DNA from: Papilionanthe hookeriana x Papilionanthe teres
Lineage: Eukaryota > Streptophyta > Magnoliopsida > Asparagales > Orchidaceae
Direction of reading: 5' to 3'
Length of the DNA stretch: 64,000 nucleotides
Assembly: GCA_022702705.1 (NCBI GenBank)
Contig: CM040439.1
Span: 32,924,930-32,988,929, forward strand
Both the position numbers and the translations under genes were made by a program. Below are positions 35,919 through 47,190 of this stretch, in pieces (position 1 is the first letter of the stretch; each line of letters starts with the position of its first letter). The notes under the pieces are model-generated. The model was not told where the DNA came from. It saw nothing but the letters and a program-made list of their open reading frames with translations, and did no database searches.

Positions 35919-37252
35919 AAAGTTTAGAAAATTCTTAAGTAAATGATAATGAAAAATATAAGTTTCAATCTAATTCAGAAATACTTGTAGATTTTTCAAA
36001 ATATAGGATTTAAACATTTTACATTCCTCAGTTAAAAATTTTTATTTGAAAATAATTTACTGACTATATTATAATCTTAAACTTTAGATTTTCTCAAAAC
36101 TTATATTTTAAACTTTAGGTATGAAAACAATTATAGATTGGGCCCTTAAATTCTCAAACTTCTCATCCCTTTTCTTCTCTTCTTTTCTTTTTTTTTTTTT
36201 TTATATAAGGCAAGGATTACTATATCTAGATTGGCTTTTAATGATTTTGAATTTCACCCTTTCCTTTAAAATAAAGGTCTGATATATATCGTTCACTTAA
36301 AAGTCATAATAATAGTGTTGAAAATTATTTTTCAATAATATAAATTTATGTTTTGAAAAATAAAAGTCAATTATTTTATTTTTCCAAAAATACAACATTT
36401 CTTACTAAAGATAGTTTAACTACATTTAACATTTCTTACTAAGAAAATTTTAATTTTAAATTTTTTATCATTACTATAAATTTTTAACTAAATTCTCTTA
36501 TTCATTTCTATATTCAAAATTTTTTTTCCTTAATATAACTTCATATACGTAATTGTTTTCAATCAAAAATCAATTTTATTTATAATATTCTTGAGAACAA
36601 GTAAAATTTTAGTTTTTGAAAATGTGTTTTTAAATTCCCCCCAAACTTTAAAACTTTAGTTAGGATAAAACATTTAAGCATAAGTAATGATACATGTGTA
36701 ATAATTAAAAACTAAAATAACATGCTAGCATGAATTTTCATAACCTAAACATGCAAGTATAACAATTTAAAAGCAGGAGTTAAAAGAATCAAATTTAGTG
36801 TTTCAGTTTCAGTTTTTTTATATAAAATAAAAATTCTCAAAGGACATCTATAGTAGTGGAGGTTTTCAAAGCAAATACACACCAATTTAACTAAAATCAC
36901 AACAATACTAGATAATATATGGTAGCAGATTTTGAAAAGTTTAAACATGAAATTTAAATAGTGGTTTCTAATAGTGCTTTAAATTTCCTAACAATTTTTG
37001 GAATTTAATAGTACACTACTAAAACTCAAACACTATATACACATTAAAACATTTACTACCACAAACATATCACAAAAAGCAAAATAAAAGATTAATTCAT
37101 CATAGAAACATCTGAATGTGCATAACAAAAATAGTCCAACTATAATCTATATAATATCAGAGTTCACACCAAAATACAACATCAAATAAAACTCTAGACA
37201 TCATACAACACAAATACAAACATCATAAACTCAACAACACATAAAAAAAATC
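35919..37252 (-). other. AT-rich 3' region of the Athila interior, no gene
   Basis: Continues the element sequence interrupted by the LINE. Only short chance frames (for example 36745-36948). A run of pyrimidines with about 18 consecutive T at 36166-36209 is a 40-base purine tract on the element's coding strand. Nothing else supportable. Confidence 0.5.
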
Positions 37253-38411
37253 CTACACATCAACCTCATCATCATCATCTCTCTCATTCCAATCTCTGGA
37301 AGGCACATAAGGAATATAAAAAGGATGATGAGGCATCTCAGTACTGTGATCACCTCTAATCAGTCTATCCATGTATTTCTGATAGTTCTCCTCATACTCA
37401 TCATTTTTCATTATATATAACTTGAATATTTTCCACCTTCCCATCAATGTCTTCTAATATGTCTTCCTGTTATTAGACTTACTAGTCTATGAACTTAAAA
37501 CTCATCTCTAGAGTATGATGCATGTGAAGTAGAAGTACGAGATGTAGAAGTGTGCCTGAATCAGAGCTCTAATAACATCCTCCTTCCAACATAATTTTAT
37601 AAGCACGTGTAAGTGTTCACATTAATCGGCATTGTGTTTAAGTGGCTTAAGGACTTTCTCACAAGTTACAAACTTAACACTCGTACCGCTCACAAAGTGA
37701 ATGAATCGTGAAGGAAATCCCATACCTAGCGTAGTAGCAGCCTGCACAGTTGAGAATATAATAAAAAATAATAGCTCCAATGTCTATAAGCTTTCCCTGT
37801 TGAATACAATGGATTAGAAAAACTCTCTCTCTCAAAACTTCATTGACATAACTTGAAGGCAACAACTTAGTTGAGATAAAGTAATGCTACGTTTTATGGC
37901 ATCTAACTTAGAGGCTTGCACTCATTCTTCTTTTATTTTTTATCTTCCACAACTCTCTTCCATCAGTAAGAAAAGACATTGTCTCATCTAACTCTACCTC
38001 AGAAGAATGATAATTGAAATAAAAACAAAACATCTTAGGAGGCAATCGGTAAAAAGTATTAATTACCACAGGTGAAAAATCTACATGCTAACCTCTAACC
38101 ATCACCAAATTGTTTTCTCACAGTCAAAAGTTTGCATAAAACTCTCTAACTACAGAAAGAAAAACAATAATAGAGAAGCAACAGTAATTTTCAAAATTTC
38201 TTCTAGCAATCATCTCCTCAATAACTCCTTCTAGCTTACTAAAGACTCTATATGGAATCAAATTACACGTAGATAAGGCGTCGACATATCGATCCTCCAC
38301 TCAAGAACTGACAAATTTATTGGAATCAAATCTCACCTTCTCTATTGAACTGAAAAATTTGTTGGAATCAAATATGGCCTTCTCTCTTGAGCGCTTCGAC
38401 TTTGGAGCCAT
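37253..38411 (-). pseudogene. Putative plant transposon protein (Athila-associated extra ORF), broken
   Basis: On minus it starts at 38411 with MAPKSKRSREKAIFDSNKF. It then gives, across frames, LIPYRVFSKLEGVIEEMIARR, NYCCF, VVREFYANF, an MVRG...VDFSP segment followed by FYRLPPK (to about 38050), then at 37865-37674 SYVNEVLRERVFLIHCI, QGKLIDIGAIIF and SLCER. These match in order the conserved blocks of the domain annotated in plant genomes as putative plant transposon protein (D-x-x-K-F-V, V-x-E-F-Y-A-N, V-R-G-x-x-V-x-F, F-Y-x-L-P, P-I-D-x-G, L-C). The family is commonly found in Ty3/gypsy elements; its role is not known. The 64-codon acidic frame 37447-37253 ending DDDDEVDV is probably its C-terminus. 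Several stops and shifts. Confidence 0.6.
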
Positions 38412-39290
38412 CTCAAAAAATTCACCATAAATTCCAAAATCAAACTAAACTTAACTTCCAATGGCAATTTCCACTAAACCAAGTAATTTCTCATGATTTT
38501 CCTCAAATTTTCAACATGAATAGTGATTTTGAGATTTTTCTATAATGTACTCAAAATAAATGGTGAAATAAAAAATTTTTGCTTAGGAGAAGTGCTCATA
38601 CCTTAAGGAATTCAAATCCAACAAATTTCATCGAAATCGTCTCTTAAATGATCCAACTTTAGGGTCCTTTTCGCAAAATCGAGAGGTTGAAGGTGATGGG
38701 GAGGTTAAAAATGACAAATTTTAGGTTTTTAACTGCAGAAAACTTGTTTTCGTGAACCGACACCTATGCACAGAGCATTTGGCACATAGCCACGAAATCT
38801 GGCGTTTAAGCACCGATGGTCTAGTGCTTAGCCTCCAAAGGCATGATTTTGATAATTAACGACTGTACTAAAACACTCCTTAGTTAATCCCCATTAATAA
38901 CTTCAATTAATTATTTCTTCCCCACATAAACTCTTCTAATAATCCACAATTACACTAATATATCCATCGATTCCAAACAAATTTCACACAAACAAAAACT
39001 TATATTTCATTAAAAACAAACCACACCTAATACAAACTAAAAATTTCTATCCAAATACCTTGGATGAAATTCCCCGATACATAAGTTCATAACTCAAATC
39101 ATTAAACAAAAATATACATCATTAGGATGTAACAAACATCAAATTAAAATGCAAAAAAACGCTAACATAAATCACGAACACAAAACACTAAACATAGAAA
39201 ACCAAATCATAAGACTACACTTAATTTAATTCCAATCTCCAGTAGTCTGAATATATCCAGAATCACCATTATTTCCATTTGAACCATCTA
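38412..39290 (-). other. Leader of the transposon protein ORF, no gene
   Basis: No long frame. AAG|GTATGAGC at about 38612-38602 on minus is a good 5' splice site, with a possible acceptor ATTATAG near 38548, so a short leader intron is possible. 38769-38845 carries a degraded GGCGCC-type module (TGGCACATAGCC, CTGGCGTTTAAGCACC). Confidence 0.35.
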
Positions 39291-39299
39291 AAATATAAA

Positions 39300-39700
39300 T
39301 CTAACAATACGGACGATGATTAAAAACTCTCACGACTTCTTCTTCTAACCATTTGTTTTTCAAAAACATCACTCTATCCGCTTCTTCCACATGACTTGTA
39401 TGTCTAAATTACATTTTGAATTACCATCCCTTGTGCGCTAAATGTCCATTAGTTTCATTTACCTTTGCTTCGATTGAAGTCACGTCAGCCTCGATCTTCG
39501 CAAGCTTCTCTGCAATTCCTTAAATACTAATGGCCAGAAATCCGTTGAATAATTCTTGCGCACTTTCACTAATGAACTTCTTCTTGTTGGCTTCCACATT
39601 CTTCTTACCTTCGCTCTCCCAAGAAGAAATTTTTGCGCTCAAAATACTCTTCCTTAGACTCAGGAATGAAAATAAGGACTGAGGCAAGTATTTCTTTAAT
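39300..39700 (-). pseudogene. Coiled-coil-like reading frame downstream of integrase
   Basis: On minus, reading through one stop gives SWESEGKKNVEANKKKFISE, then ELFNGFLAISI, GIAEKLAKIEADVTSIEAKV and, after a shift, VEEADRVMFLKNKWLEEEVV. Heptad-like spacing of I/L/V suggests a short coiled coil. It lies between the integrase end and the transposon protein ORF, upstream of the latter. I do not recognise it; it may be the C-terminal part of a duplicated or rearranged copy of that ORF. Confidence 0.35.
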
Positions 39701-39827
39701 TCAGGTCCTTTTTATAGATTTGGTAAGTCTTAAAACTGATCCTAGAAATGTTAAAAATCCCAAATAACCCCCAAATCTACTTCCCCATGACTTAGGCTTA
39801 TCCCATCTTTCACGTTTTTTGTCATTC

Positions 39828-39873
39828 AGGCGCCTAAGCGCCAACCTGCGGTGCGTAGCCGCCAGTGCTCATT
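39828..39873. repeat. GGCGCC-type palindromic module inside the element
   Basis: AGGCGCCTAAGCGCCAACCT followed by GCGGTGCGTAGCCGCCAG. Same two-part structure as in the LTRs at 44627 and 63901, but located in the element interior. Confidence 0.6.
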
Positions 39874-40079
39874 TTAGCACAGATCTGCTAAACATCCAAA
39901 TCTTCAATATGACTCCTCTAAGTCATCAAATAAGGTCTTAATAATATCACTATAGTAAATAAACCTCAAAATACTACCACATAATCTCAAATCAAACAAA
40001 AAAAAAAACACACAAGGAAAACATAAAGAAAAGGAAATCGATAACCATGGGTTGCCTCACACAAAACGCTTGGTTTAAC

Positions 40080-40452
40080 TTCTTCAACCTGACATACCAG
40101 GAGATTATTCTGAGTGATCCAAAATCAGATTCACATCAGTTTTAAATTGATCAACTAAAAAATATGGTTTAAATCTATGCCCGTTAACTTTAAATATTTT
40201 TTTTAGTCTTAGGATCTTGAATATCCACAACTTCATAGAAATATAATTTCATCACAATAAATGGGACCATCCACCTGGACTTAAGTTTTCCAGCAGATAT
40301 TTTCAATCTAACATTATACAAGAAACGTTTTGTTCTAGCTTAAGTCTTTTATTAAGAATCTTCTGATCATGCCTTAACTTCATTTTTTCTTTATAAATCT
40401 TAGTATTTTCGTAAGATTCATTCCTTATCTCTTCAAGCTCATACAAATTTGC
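40080..40452 (-). pseudogene. Athila integrase C-terminal fragment
   Basis: On minus, with frame changes: YELEEIRNESYENTKIYKEK, LRHDQKILNKRLKLEQNV, GKLKSRWMVPFIV-like and KKYLKLTGINLNH. This matches the end of Athila integrase (KIYKEKxKxxHDKxI, GKLxSRWxGPF, FKVNGHRLK). After it a short conserved tail reads VKPSVLCEATHGYRF, also seen in the segment near 45800. The catalytic core is absent because of the deletion at about 40452. Confidence 0.7.
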
Positions 40453-40923
40453 CATCCAGTAACTTGTCTTGTAGGAATAAGTTCATTTTTATCATTAACA
40501 ATGACGAGTTAATCCTCCTTTCTTCGGAACATAATGAATAGGACTTACCGATCGATTATCCGAAATAGGATAAATAATACCAGCATCTAACCACTTAATA
40601 ATTTCTTTTTTAACAACCTCTTTCATAATAGGATTTAATCTTCTTTGCGATTCTATAGTAGATTTAAAATTTTCTTCCATTAAAATTCTATGCATGCAAA
40701 TGGAAGGGCTTATGCCTTTTATATCAACAATAGTCTAACCAAAAGTTTTCTTATAATTCTTTAACACACCTAGTAATTTTTCTTCATGATCTTTACTCAG
40801 TTCAGAAGAAATAATAACAGGTAAAGTTAACGAATTTCCAAGAAAAGCATATTTTAAATGGGAAGGTAACATTTTTAATTCCAGTTCAGTTGCTTTTTTT
40901 ATTTGAGGGTAAAAGTATATCAT
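40452..40923 (-). pseudogene. Athila RT N-terminus, truncated by deletion
   Basis: The frame 40923-40735 has SHLKYAFLGNSLTLPVIIS, the segment before RT. 40695-40495 has MHRILMEENFKSTIESQRRLNP, then EVVKKEIIKWLDAGIIYPIS and VSPIHYVPKKGG, the first RT motifs. After a shift NELIPTRQVTGWQIC follows, and the RT reading stops there; the next readable residues are integrase C-terminus. About 2-2.5 kb (RT palm, RNase H, integrase core) is therefore missing. Confidence 0.8.
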
Positions 40924-41255
40924 TTTGAGTTATGTCTAAAGTTTCCCAATTATCTTTAATAAAATGAGTCTCCTCTTCTTCTACTATTTCATCTTTATTA
41001 GTTAAAAATTCAAAATTTTCTTCAGAAATAACTTTACATTTTTCTTGATAATGTTTTTCAATTAAATAATCAATTATATCCATTCAATAACATTTCATTT
41101 TATAAGGGTACTTCATTGATTTAAGAACATTGAATTTAATTTCTTGATCATTGACTCTCATGGTTAATTCTCCTTTTTGCACATCAATCATAGCTCGTCC
41201 GGTAGCTAGAAAATGTCTTCCTAAAATAATAGGTATCTCTTTATCTTCTTCCATA

Positions 41256-41560
41256 TCAAGTACTTATGAAATCTACGGGGAAGATAAATTTATCCACTTT
41301 AACAAGGACATCCTCTATAACTCCTTTAGGATAAGTGATAGATATATCAGCTAACTGAAGAGTTATAGTGGTGGGAGTAATATCTCCTAAATCCAATCTT
41401 CGATAGATAGAAAATGGCATAAGATTAATACTTGCTCCAAAATCACATAAAGCTTTTCCGCAAAATTTTTCTCCAATAGCACAGGGTATAGTGAAACTTC
41501 CAGGATCCTTAAGCTTTTCGGGTAATTTCTTTTGAATTATTACACTCGCATTCTTCACTT
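41256..41560 (-). CDS. Athila aspartic protease domain
   Basis: An open frame of 100 codons (start at 41558) reads KKLPEKLKDPGSFTIPCAIG, then KALCDFGASINLMPFSIYRRL, then ITLQLADISITYPKGVIEDV and LVKVDKFIFPVDF. This is the Athila-type protease: the catalytic aspartate in C-D-x-G-A-S is present, with phenylalanine where leucine is usual. It matures the polyprotein. It lies in a different frame from the downstream linker (41083-40735) and the upstream gag end, so the polyprotein is interrupted. The domain itself appears complete. Confidence 0.8.
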
Positions 41561-43130
41561 AATGCAACGGTTTCAAAAGCTTTGAATTTTCATTTTTTGC
41601 TTAAAATATCCTTCATAAATTTTGCGTAAGTTGGCATTTGTTCCAAAGCTTCAGAAAAGGTATGTTAATAGTAAGTTTCTTAAAAATTTCAAAGAACTTA
41701 GAAAATTGATGATCAAGTTTTTGTTGTTTAAGTCTTTGAGGAAAAGGTGGTGGTGATTTTTCAACTTCCACATTAACGGAGTATAACGATCCGATCTTGA
41801 CTAGGAGAGAGAGTTTCTTTAAGTTTTTCAATCTCTTCAACCTCAATCTCTTTTTCAATTTCATTCTACAATCTTTCTTTTAATTCCTTTCCACTTCTAA
41901 GTTGCAAAGCTTTAACTTGTTCATGTTCTTTTCCAGTTTCCTTTGGATTGATTTCAACATTACTAGGAAGTATTCCTACAGGTCTGTTATTAATTAAAGT
42001 AGCAATTTGTCCCATTTGATTTTCAATATTACGAATAGCAGTATTTTAATTTTGTAATTGATTATTCATTTGCATAATTAATTCTTCTATTGATAACTTT
42101 TTCACGTTGATTATTAAATCCAGGAGGTTTATAATTTGAATTAACTTGATTATTCCAATTTCCAGTGGAATGAGATTGATTATTACTCCATTGTTGTTGT
42201 GAATTATTCCAGTTAAAATTAGGATGATTTTTCCACCCAGGATTATAATAATTTGAATAAGGATTGTTTTTACTTGCAATAGCTTGTAAAGTTTCAATAG
42301 TTTGAGGATCTTCAATTTTAGCAGAGTTATTATGCGAAATATTAATTGCAAAATTATCTAATTTCTTAGAAATTGCTGCAACTTGTGAAGCTAAGATAGA
42401 AAAGGCTTCATTATCTTGAATACTAGCCATATTTTTAGGGTTAATCCTTTCGGAAGGCCATTGAAAATTGTTATTAGCCATTTCTTCAATTAAAGTGTAA
42501 GCTTCTTCAAATAATTTATACATTAAAGAACCTCCAGCAGCAGCATCAACAATTGATTTTAAAGATCTAATTAATCCATTATAAAATTTTTGAATAAGCA
42601 ACCAATCAGGTAAAGCATGATGAGGACATTTTCTTAATAGTTCTTTAAATCTTTCCCAAGTTTCATATATTGTCTCCCCATCAAATTGACTAAACGAAGT
42701 AATATCATTTCTTAATTTAGCAGTTTTAGAAGGAGGAAAATATTTAGCAAGGAATTTTTGTGCCATTTCAGCCCATGTTTTAATAGAATCAGTCGCTAAT
42801 GAGTTTAACCACATCTTTGGTTTATCTTTTAAAGAAAAAGGAAAGAGTCTAAGTCTAATAGCATCATCAGAAACATTGTTATATTTAAAGGTAGCACAAA
42901 GTTCTAAAAAACTAACAAGATGTAAATTTGGATCCTCGTTTTGGTGATCCACTAAATCGATTGTTTTACACCATTTGAATAATAGACGGTTTAAGTTCAA
43001 AACAATTAGCATCTACAGTGGGTATTTGAATACTACTATGAAGTTCATCAATTGTAGGGTTACCATAATCCTTTAATGTTTTATAAACATTTTGATCATT
43101 AAGTTCAATTGGATTTTGTAAAGTAGCCAT
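41561..43130 (-). CDS. Athila gag, largely intact
   Basis: The probable start is ATG at 43130 (MATLQNPIELNDQNVYKTL), 154 bases from the primer site. One frameshift near 43000 leads into the 316-codon frame 43012-42062, which holds SFLELCATFKYNNVSDDAIR, FPFSLKDKPKMWLNSL, KFLAKYFPPSKTAKLRNDI, GETIYETWERFKELLRKCPH and LIEEMANNNFQWPSER, the capsid region of Athila gag. It then has an N/Q/W-rich tail (WKNHPNFNWNN). Another shift leads to IRNIENQMGQIATLINNRP and LRSGKEL near 41900, then PPPFPQRLKQQKLDHQFSKF (41750-41690). It forms the particle shell in the cytoplasm. The long open frame suggests this part is the youngest in the chain. Confidence 0.85.
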
Positions 43131-43283
43131 TTCTTGAAATTTTTGAATTTTTTTCCCTTTTTAATTTTTCTAATTGTTCTTTCCAATTCAGAATCTAAAG
43201 GTATTAATCCTTAGAACCAAATCTTTGCATAAAATAAGCAATAAAATTTAACTATTTAAAATTTCTTTCTTCCTTTGATTTCT

Positions 43284-43301
43284 TCCCCGGCAACGGCGCC
43301 A
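43284..43301 (-). other. Primer binding site for tRNA-Asp
   Basis: On minus TGGCGCCGTTGCCGGGGA, complementary to the 3' end of plant tRNA-Asp and the standard primer site of Athila-type elements. It sits six bases from the LTR end and is intact. Confidence 0.9.
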
Positions 43302-43307
43302 AAAACT

Positions 43308-45084
43308 TGGTCCGCACCGGCACGCTTAACGCAGTGATGTTGCTTCTAAAAGATAGCCAAAAAGCTTTGACTCGATTTAAAAATAGCAGCTAGTGTATAA
43401 AATTAATATTATATAAGTAATACTTTTACACACTTGGGGTACTACGCAAGTATACGTATCGTTTCAAGTAATATAGGGTTTTTAAACAAAGACCCCAGTA
43501 TCGATCACACGGGGAAGATTTATATAAATAAATTTTCTACAAAGCGAAAGCAAAATATAATAGTAAAAATATTTTTGTTTTGATTATAATTATTATTTAA
43601 TTTACTAGATGCAATTTAAAGAAAACAATAATAAGAAAATGATTTTATAAACTCTATATAAAATAAACAACTTTCTTTCCTTCAATTAATCTAAGATTTT
43701 TAAGATAATTTAATATTCGTTGGAGAATTAATTTATGGTATTGTGCCAAATAGAAGCATTCATATTCTTTACCCTTTGATCCAGGTGCAAAGAACATTGA
43801 CTAATTTACAGAATAGGTCCGGATGTATTGTTAGTAGAATGGGTTAATCTAGGCTCACAATTCTAGATGTCCAAGGGTGGCTATGGCCGGCCTTACTAGT
43901 GACCCTTTCCTATTCTATAAATCAAATTATAAGAATTTAGTCTGTCACTCTAAAAATTTATCAACTCTACGTCCTTTAAATATTATCTTCCTATTTATTT
44001 GCACTTCACCATGAATAGCCAGCACATGGCCTTCGACTACCCAAGGATTCATGTGACATTTACAAGTTAAGAGTTCTTCTCCTACAAGGTTTTTAAACTT
44101 TTCAACAGGTTTTAACAATTCAAACGGCCAATTTAAAAAGTAAAGTAAGATAAGGTATTAATGTCATCACAATGTTTTGAAAATATTTTGAATTTTAATT
44201 CTCCATCGAATCTTTATATTATCTTATCTATCTCTTCATAATCGAAGTAAGAAAGTAACTAACTACTCGTAACACATTGAAAATAAATAACAAAACATGA
44301 TAATTAAACTTTGAATCAAATATAAAATATACTTATCTCAAATATTTCTTCTACGCATCTTCGATTCCTACCGACTCCACGATGTAATGAACTCCGGATG
44401 CAATAACTTGAAAATAAACTCACTAAACTAAACAAAAGTGGCCCTAAATTTCTCTCTCTAATTCTCTCTCTAAGGATGAGAGATCTTAAAGTAGATAAGA
44501 GAAAGGGGTACAATGTGAGGGGCACGTTTTCTGAAGAATTGGACCTCTATTTATAGGCTTCAAGAGTTGCCTTGAGGCATCTCTTCAAAACACGTCCACA
44601 TTCAATGAATCTTCTAGAAGGTCGGTCTGGCGCCTAGGCGCCGGAATCTGGCGCCTAGGCACAGGACACCGTGTCCAGTTCTTCGCACCTCTTCACTTTG
44701 GCTCGCACCTCTTCACTTTGGCTCGCACCTCTTCATGATTAAAACCGTTTTGGAGCGTCCAAATGCAATGTATCACATGTTCTATTATCAAGGAACAATT
44801 GCCAGCCTTCTAGAATGTCCAATAACCGCTCACTCCGTCAAAATAACTGATCAAACGTTGTCAAAAACTTGACAGTTTTCGTATCGAGTCTGGAGCCAGG
44901 CCATATTTTTTTATACTTTTGGTATTTTGCTCCATTTTTGCTCCATTTTGCTCCTTTTTCCTTCTTAGAGTTTTCTACATTACCTACATCCAAAAACACA
45001 AAAAATACCTTTCATTAAAGCATAATATCCTCAGAAATTAATAAGAATTAAGACATAAAGAAATAGGTATTTTTTTATAGATCA
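43308..45084 (-). mobile_element. Athila-type LTR (second), 1.8 kb, 5' LTR
   Basis: On minus it starts TGATCTATAAAAAAATACC and ends GTGCGGACCA. It carries the shared block (GTATACGTATCGTTTCAAGT, 43450-43520), the CTTTGATCCAGGTGCAAAGA segment (43770), perfect GGCGCCTAGGCGCC palindromes (44627-44665) and three near-copies of CTCGCACCTCTTCACTTTGG (44682-44735). The start of a plus-strand LTR at 63718 is closely similar. Its right flank is ACTAGC with no polypurine tract. Confidence 0.85.
44627..44665. repeat. Two GGCGCCTAGGCGCC palindromes
   Basis: CTGGCGCCTAGGCGCCGGAA followed by CTGGCGCCTAGGCACAGG. The first is a perfect 14-base palindrome. Confidence 0.9.
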
Positions 45085-45779
45085 ACTAGCATAGCAGGTA
45101 TCAGCAAGGGAATATAAAAATTTTCTTCAATTATTATATAAAATTGTAACACAAACATAAACACACATAAGATAAATGAGGTCAATTCTTCCATTAACTC
45201 ATCACATCACATTGATTTACTTCTAATTCTAATGGAATTACTACACTAATAAATTAGGTACATTTTAAAATGATTTTATAGATTATAATCCCAAAGATAA
45301 AATTATCCCTGATAAATTGGTTCCTAGGCACCAATCTCAGGCATCATCTAATCCCTATAATTAAGCACCTCTAACTGTTATAAATAGTAGTGAAAGATCA
45401 TCCACAAGTTATTCATCAAATAGGTTCATAACTCCTATAAAATGAAAACAAAGTTAGAGAAAGGATGTAACAAAGTTGAGATGAAGCTGTCATTATTCAA
45501 ATTCATGATATCTCTTTTAAAACTCAAGTTTGAGTAAAACCCGAGTTATAGTGAACTCGTCAATCCAACTACTATAAGAGAACATACAAGTCTAACCATA
45601 ATAAAAAATTAAGGAATCACCTCCTTCATGACACACAAAGATCAAATCAAACTACAAACAATTCAAACATCTACCAATCAACAATAAAACTTATCAATCC
45701 ATAATGACACATAAAGATCAAGTCAATCCACTCTAAAGAAAACACCATACAACACTAATAATCATGACTCTCAAGCACC
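45085..45779 (-). other. Non-coding remnant next to LTR, no gene
   Basis: AT-rich, no frame of note, no polypurine tract beside the LTR at 45084. Probably the 3' untranslated remnant of the element to the right. Confidence 0.4.
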
Positions 45780-47160
45780 CTAAATCAAAGCACACTGATA
45801 ACTATGGGTTGACTCCCATAAAGCGCTTGGTTTTACCGTCGCGGGCCCGACAAATGATTCCTCTTGGATCAAAATTCCAATTAAGTAATCCTCATCAATC
45901 GCCCAATCCTTTTTAGATCCAGGAATTCCTACCAAAAACTCAAATTGTAATTTTTCATTTAGCACTTCCTTTTCAGAAGGATTTATATCATTGTTCCTCA
46001 TATTTCTTTCTAGATCCAATATTCTTCTATTAATTTTCTGAATTTGCATATTAATATCATCCTTAAAATTTATAAGAAATGGATCTCTATAAGATAATTT
46101 AAAATCTCCCAAATTTTAGATAAGATTCTCTTTAGATAATTCAAATTCAGGATCAAATTCTTCTATGTCACTCTTCTGTTTCAAGTTATCTTCCAATTCT
46201 TCCCATATATAATTATTAAATGATGGAGGATCTATCTTAGTTGAGGAAATAGGTTTTTCTAATTCCTTAGGAATTTCTTCCAATGGTCTTCCAATATCCT
46301 TATCCTCTTTTCTCAACTCAAAGTTCTTTTGAAATTTATCCTCAAATTCTCTTCAAAGTCCTAGTTCAATAACTTTATCTTATTTATCATTCAATTCAGT
46401 TTTTTCTTGTAATTAAGTTGAATATGAAGATATAAAGACTGGTGGTGTAGATGAAGTCCCTAAATAAGAAGGCTTTAAAATTGTATGGGGTACATCCATC
46501 TTAACTTCATGAGATTTTTCAACAAATGGAATTACAAGTTCACTATTTTTGGCAGCTTCCATCATTTCACACCTCTCTTGAACATACATACAGTCTTCTT
46601 TAGATAACATTTTCAACTCATCATGAAAATCCATTCTGAACTCATCTGTTATCTTACTCTCAAAACTTTCTTGGAAATGGTCTTTACTTAGATAATCAAT
46701 TTCATCCATCCTAAAACATTCATCATCTTTTCCCTCGGCTGAAAATTTCATAGTCTTCAACACATCAAAAGTGACTTCCTGGTCATTAATATTCATAATC
46801 AACTCTCCTTTTTGCACATCTATCATAGTTTGTCCAGTAAAAAGGAATTGTTGTTCATTATCGTTCTCTTTAGGTTTAATCTTAGTGTTGCTAGGAAGTG
46901 TTCCTTTGGGTCTATTTCTAAGTGAATTAGCAATTTCTCTCAGTTGATTCTCTATGTTTCTAATCGTAGCATTTTGACTTTGCAACTACTTTCCCATTTG
47001 CAATACCATTTTGTCTATAGACATCTTCTTATCCTCAAATTGTTGATCATTATTAGAGTCCAGTGGATGTAAAGTTCTATAGCTTGTATTCCCTTGATTA
47101 TTCCAACTTCCATTAGGATTTGCATGATTGTTTTCCCATTGTTGGTTTCTGACCCACTTT
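45780..47160 (-). pseudogene. Internally deleted Athila gag-pol remnant
   Basis: On minus it starts within the gag tail (GNTSYRTLHPLDSN near 47110). The 190-codon frame 46985-46413 then reads ATIRNIENQLREIANSLRNR, and after PKENDNEQQ jumps to TGQTMIDVQKGELIMNINDQ, which belongs after the protease. The gag end and protease are thus deleted in frame. It goes on to ILKPSYLGTSSTPPVFIS, the segment before RT, then acidic frames (46316-46116, 46112-45780) ending PATVKPSALWESTHSYQC, which matches the tail after integrase. RT, RNase H and integrase are all absent. A small non-autonomous derivative whose remaining frames stayed open. Confidence 0.7.
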
Positions 47161-47175
47161 TTAATGTTTACAAAA

Positions 47176-47190
47176 ATAGCAACGGCACCA
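47176..47190 (-). other. tRNA-Asp primer binding site, slightly degraded
   Basis: Plus reading ATAGCAACGGCACCA; compare the intact site at 43284. Separated from the gag tail by only about 15 bases, so the leader and gag N-terminus are deleted. Confidence 0.75.

Larger units (their letters stand above)
30547..43301 (-). mobile_element. Athila-type element interior, internally deleted, LINE-interrupted
   Basis: Read on minus from the primer site at 43301: gag (43130-41860), protease (41560-41256), linker and RT N-terminus (41083-40466), a deletion junction, integrase C-terminus (40452-40080), an extra region with a plant transposon protein ORF (38411-37253), AT-rich 3' sequence, and a polypurine tract AAGTTTGGGGGATTT at 30564-30547. 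The LINE at 30713-35905 is a later insertion. Most of RT, RNase H and the integrase core is missing, so the element is defective. Its flanking LTRs are too different to be the original pair without later exchange. Confidence 0.8.

Noticed and set aside
36166..36209. Long pyrimidine/poly-T run as a LINE or retrogene tail
   Set aside because: No target duplication or adjoining coding sequence; the LINE ends are fixed elsewhere by the 13-bp duplication.
28849..45084. LTRs at 28849 and 43308 as an original pair of one insertion
   Set aside because: Flanks AAACT and ACTAG do not match, the LTRs are strongly diverged while gag is still open, and the left LTR has its own primer-site remnant on the outside.
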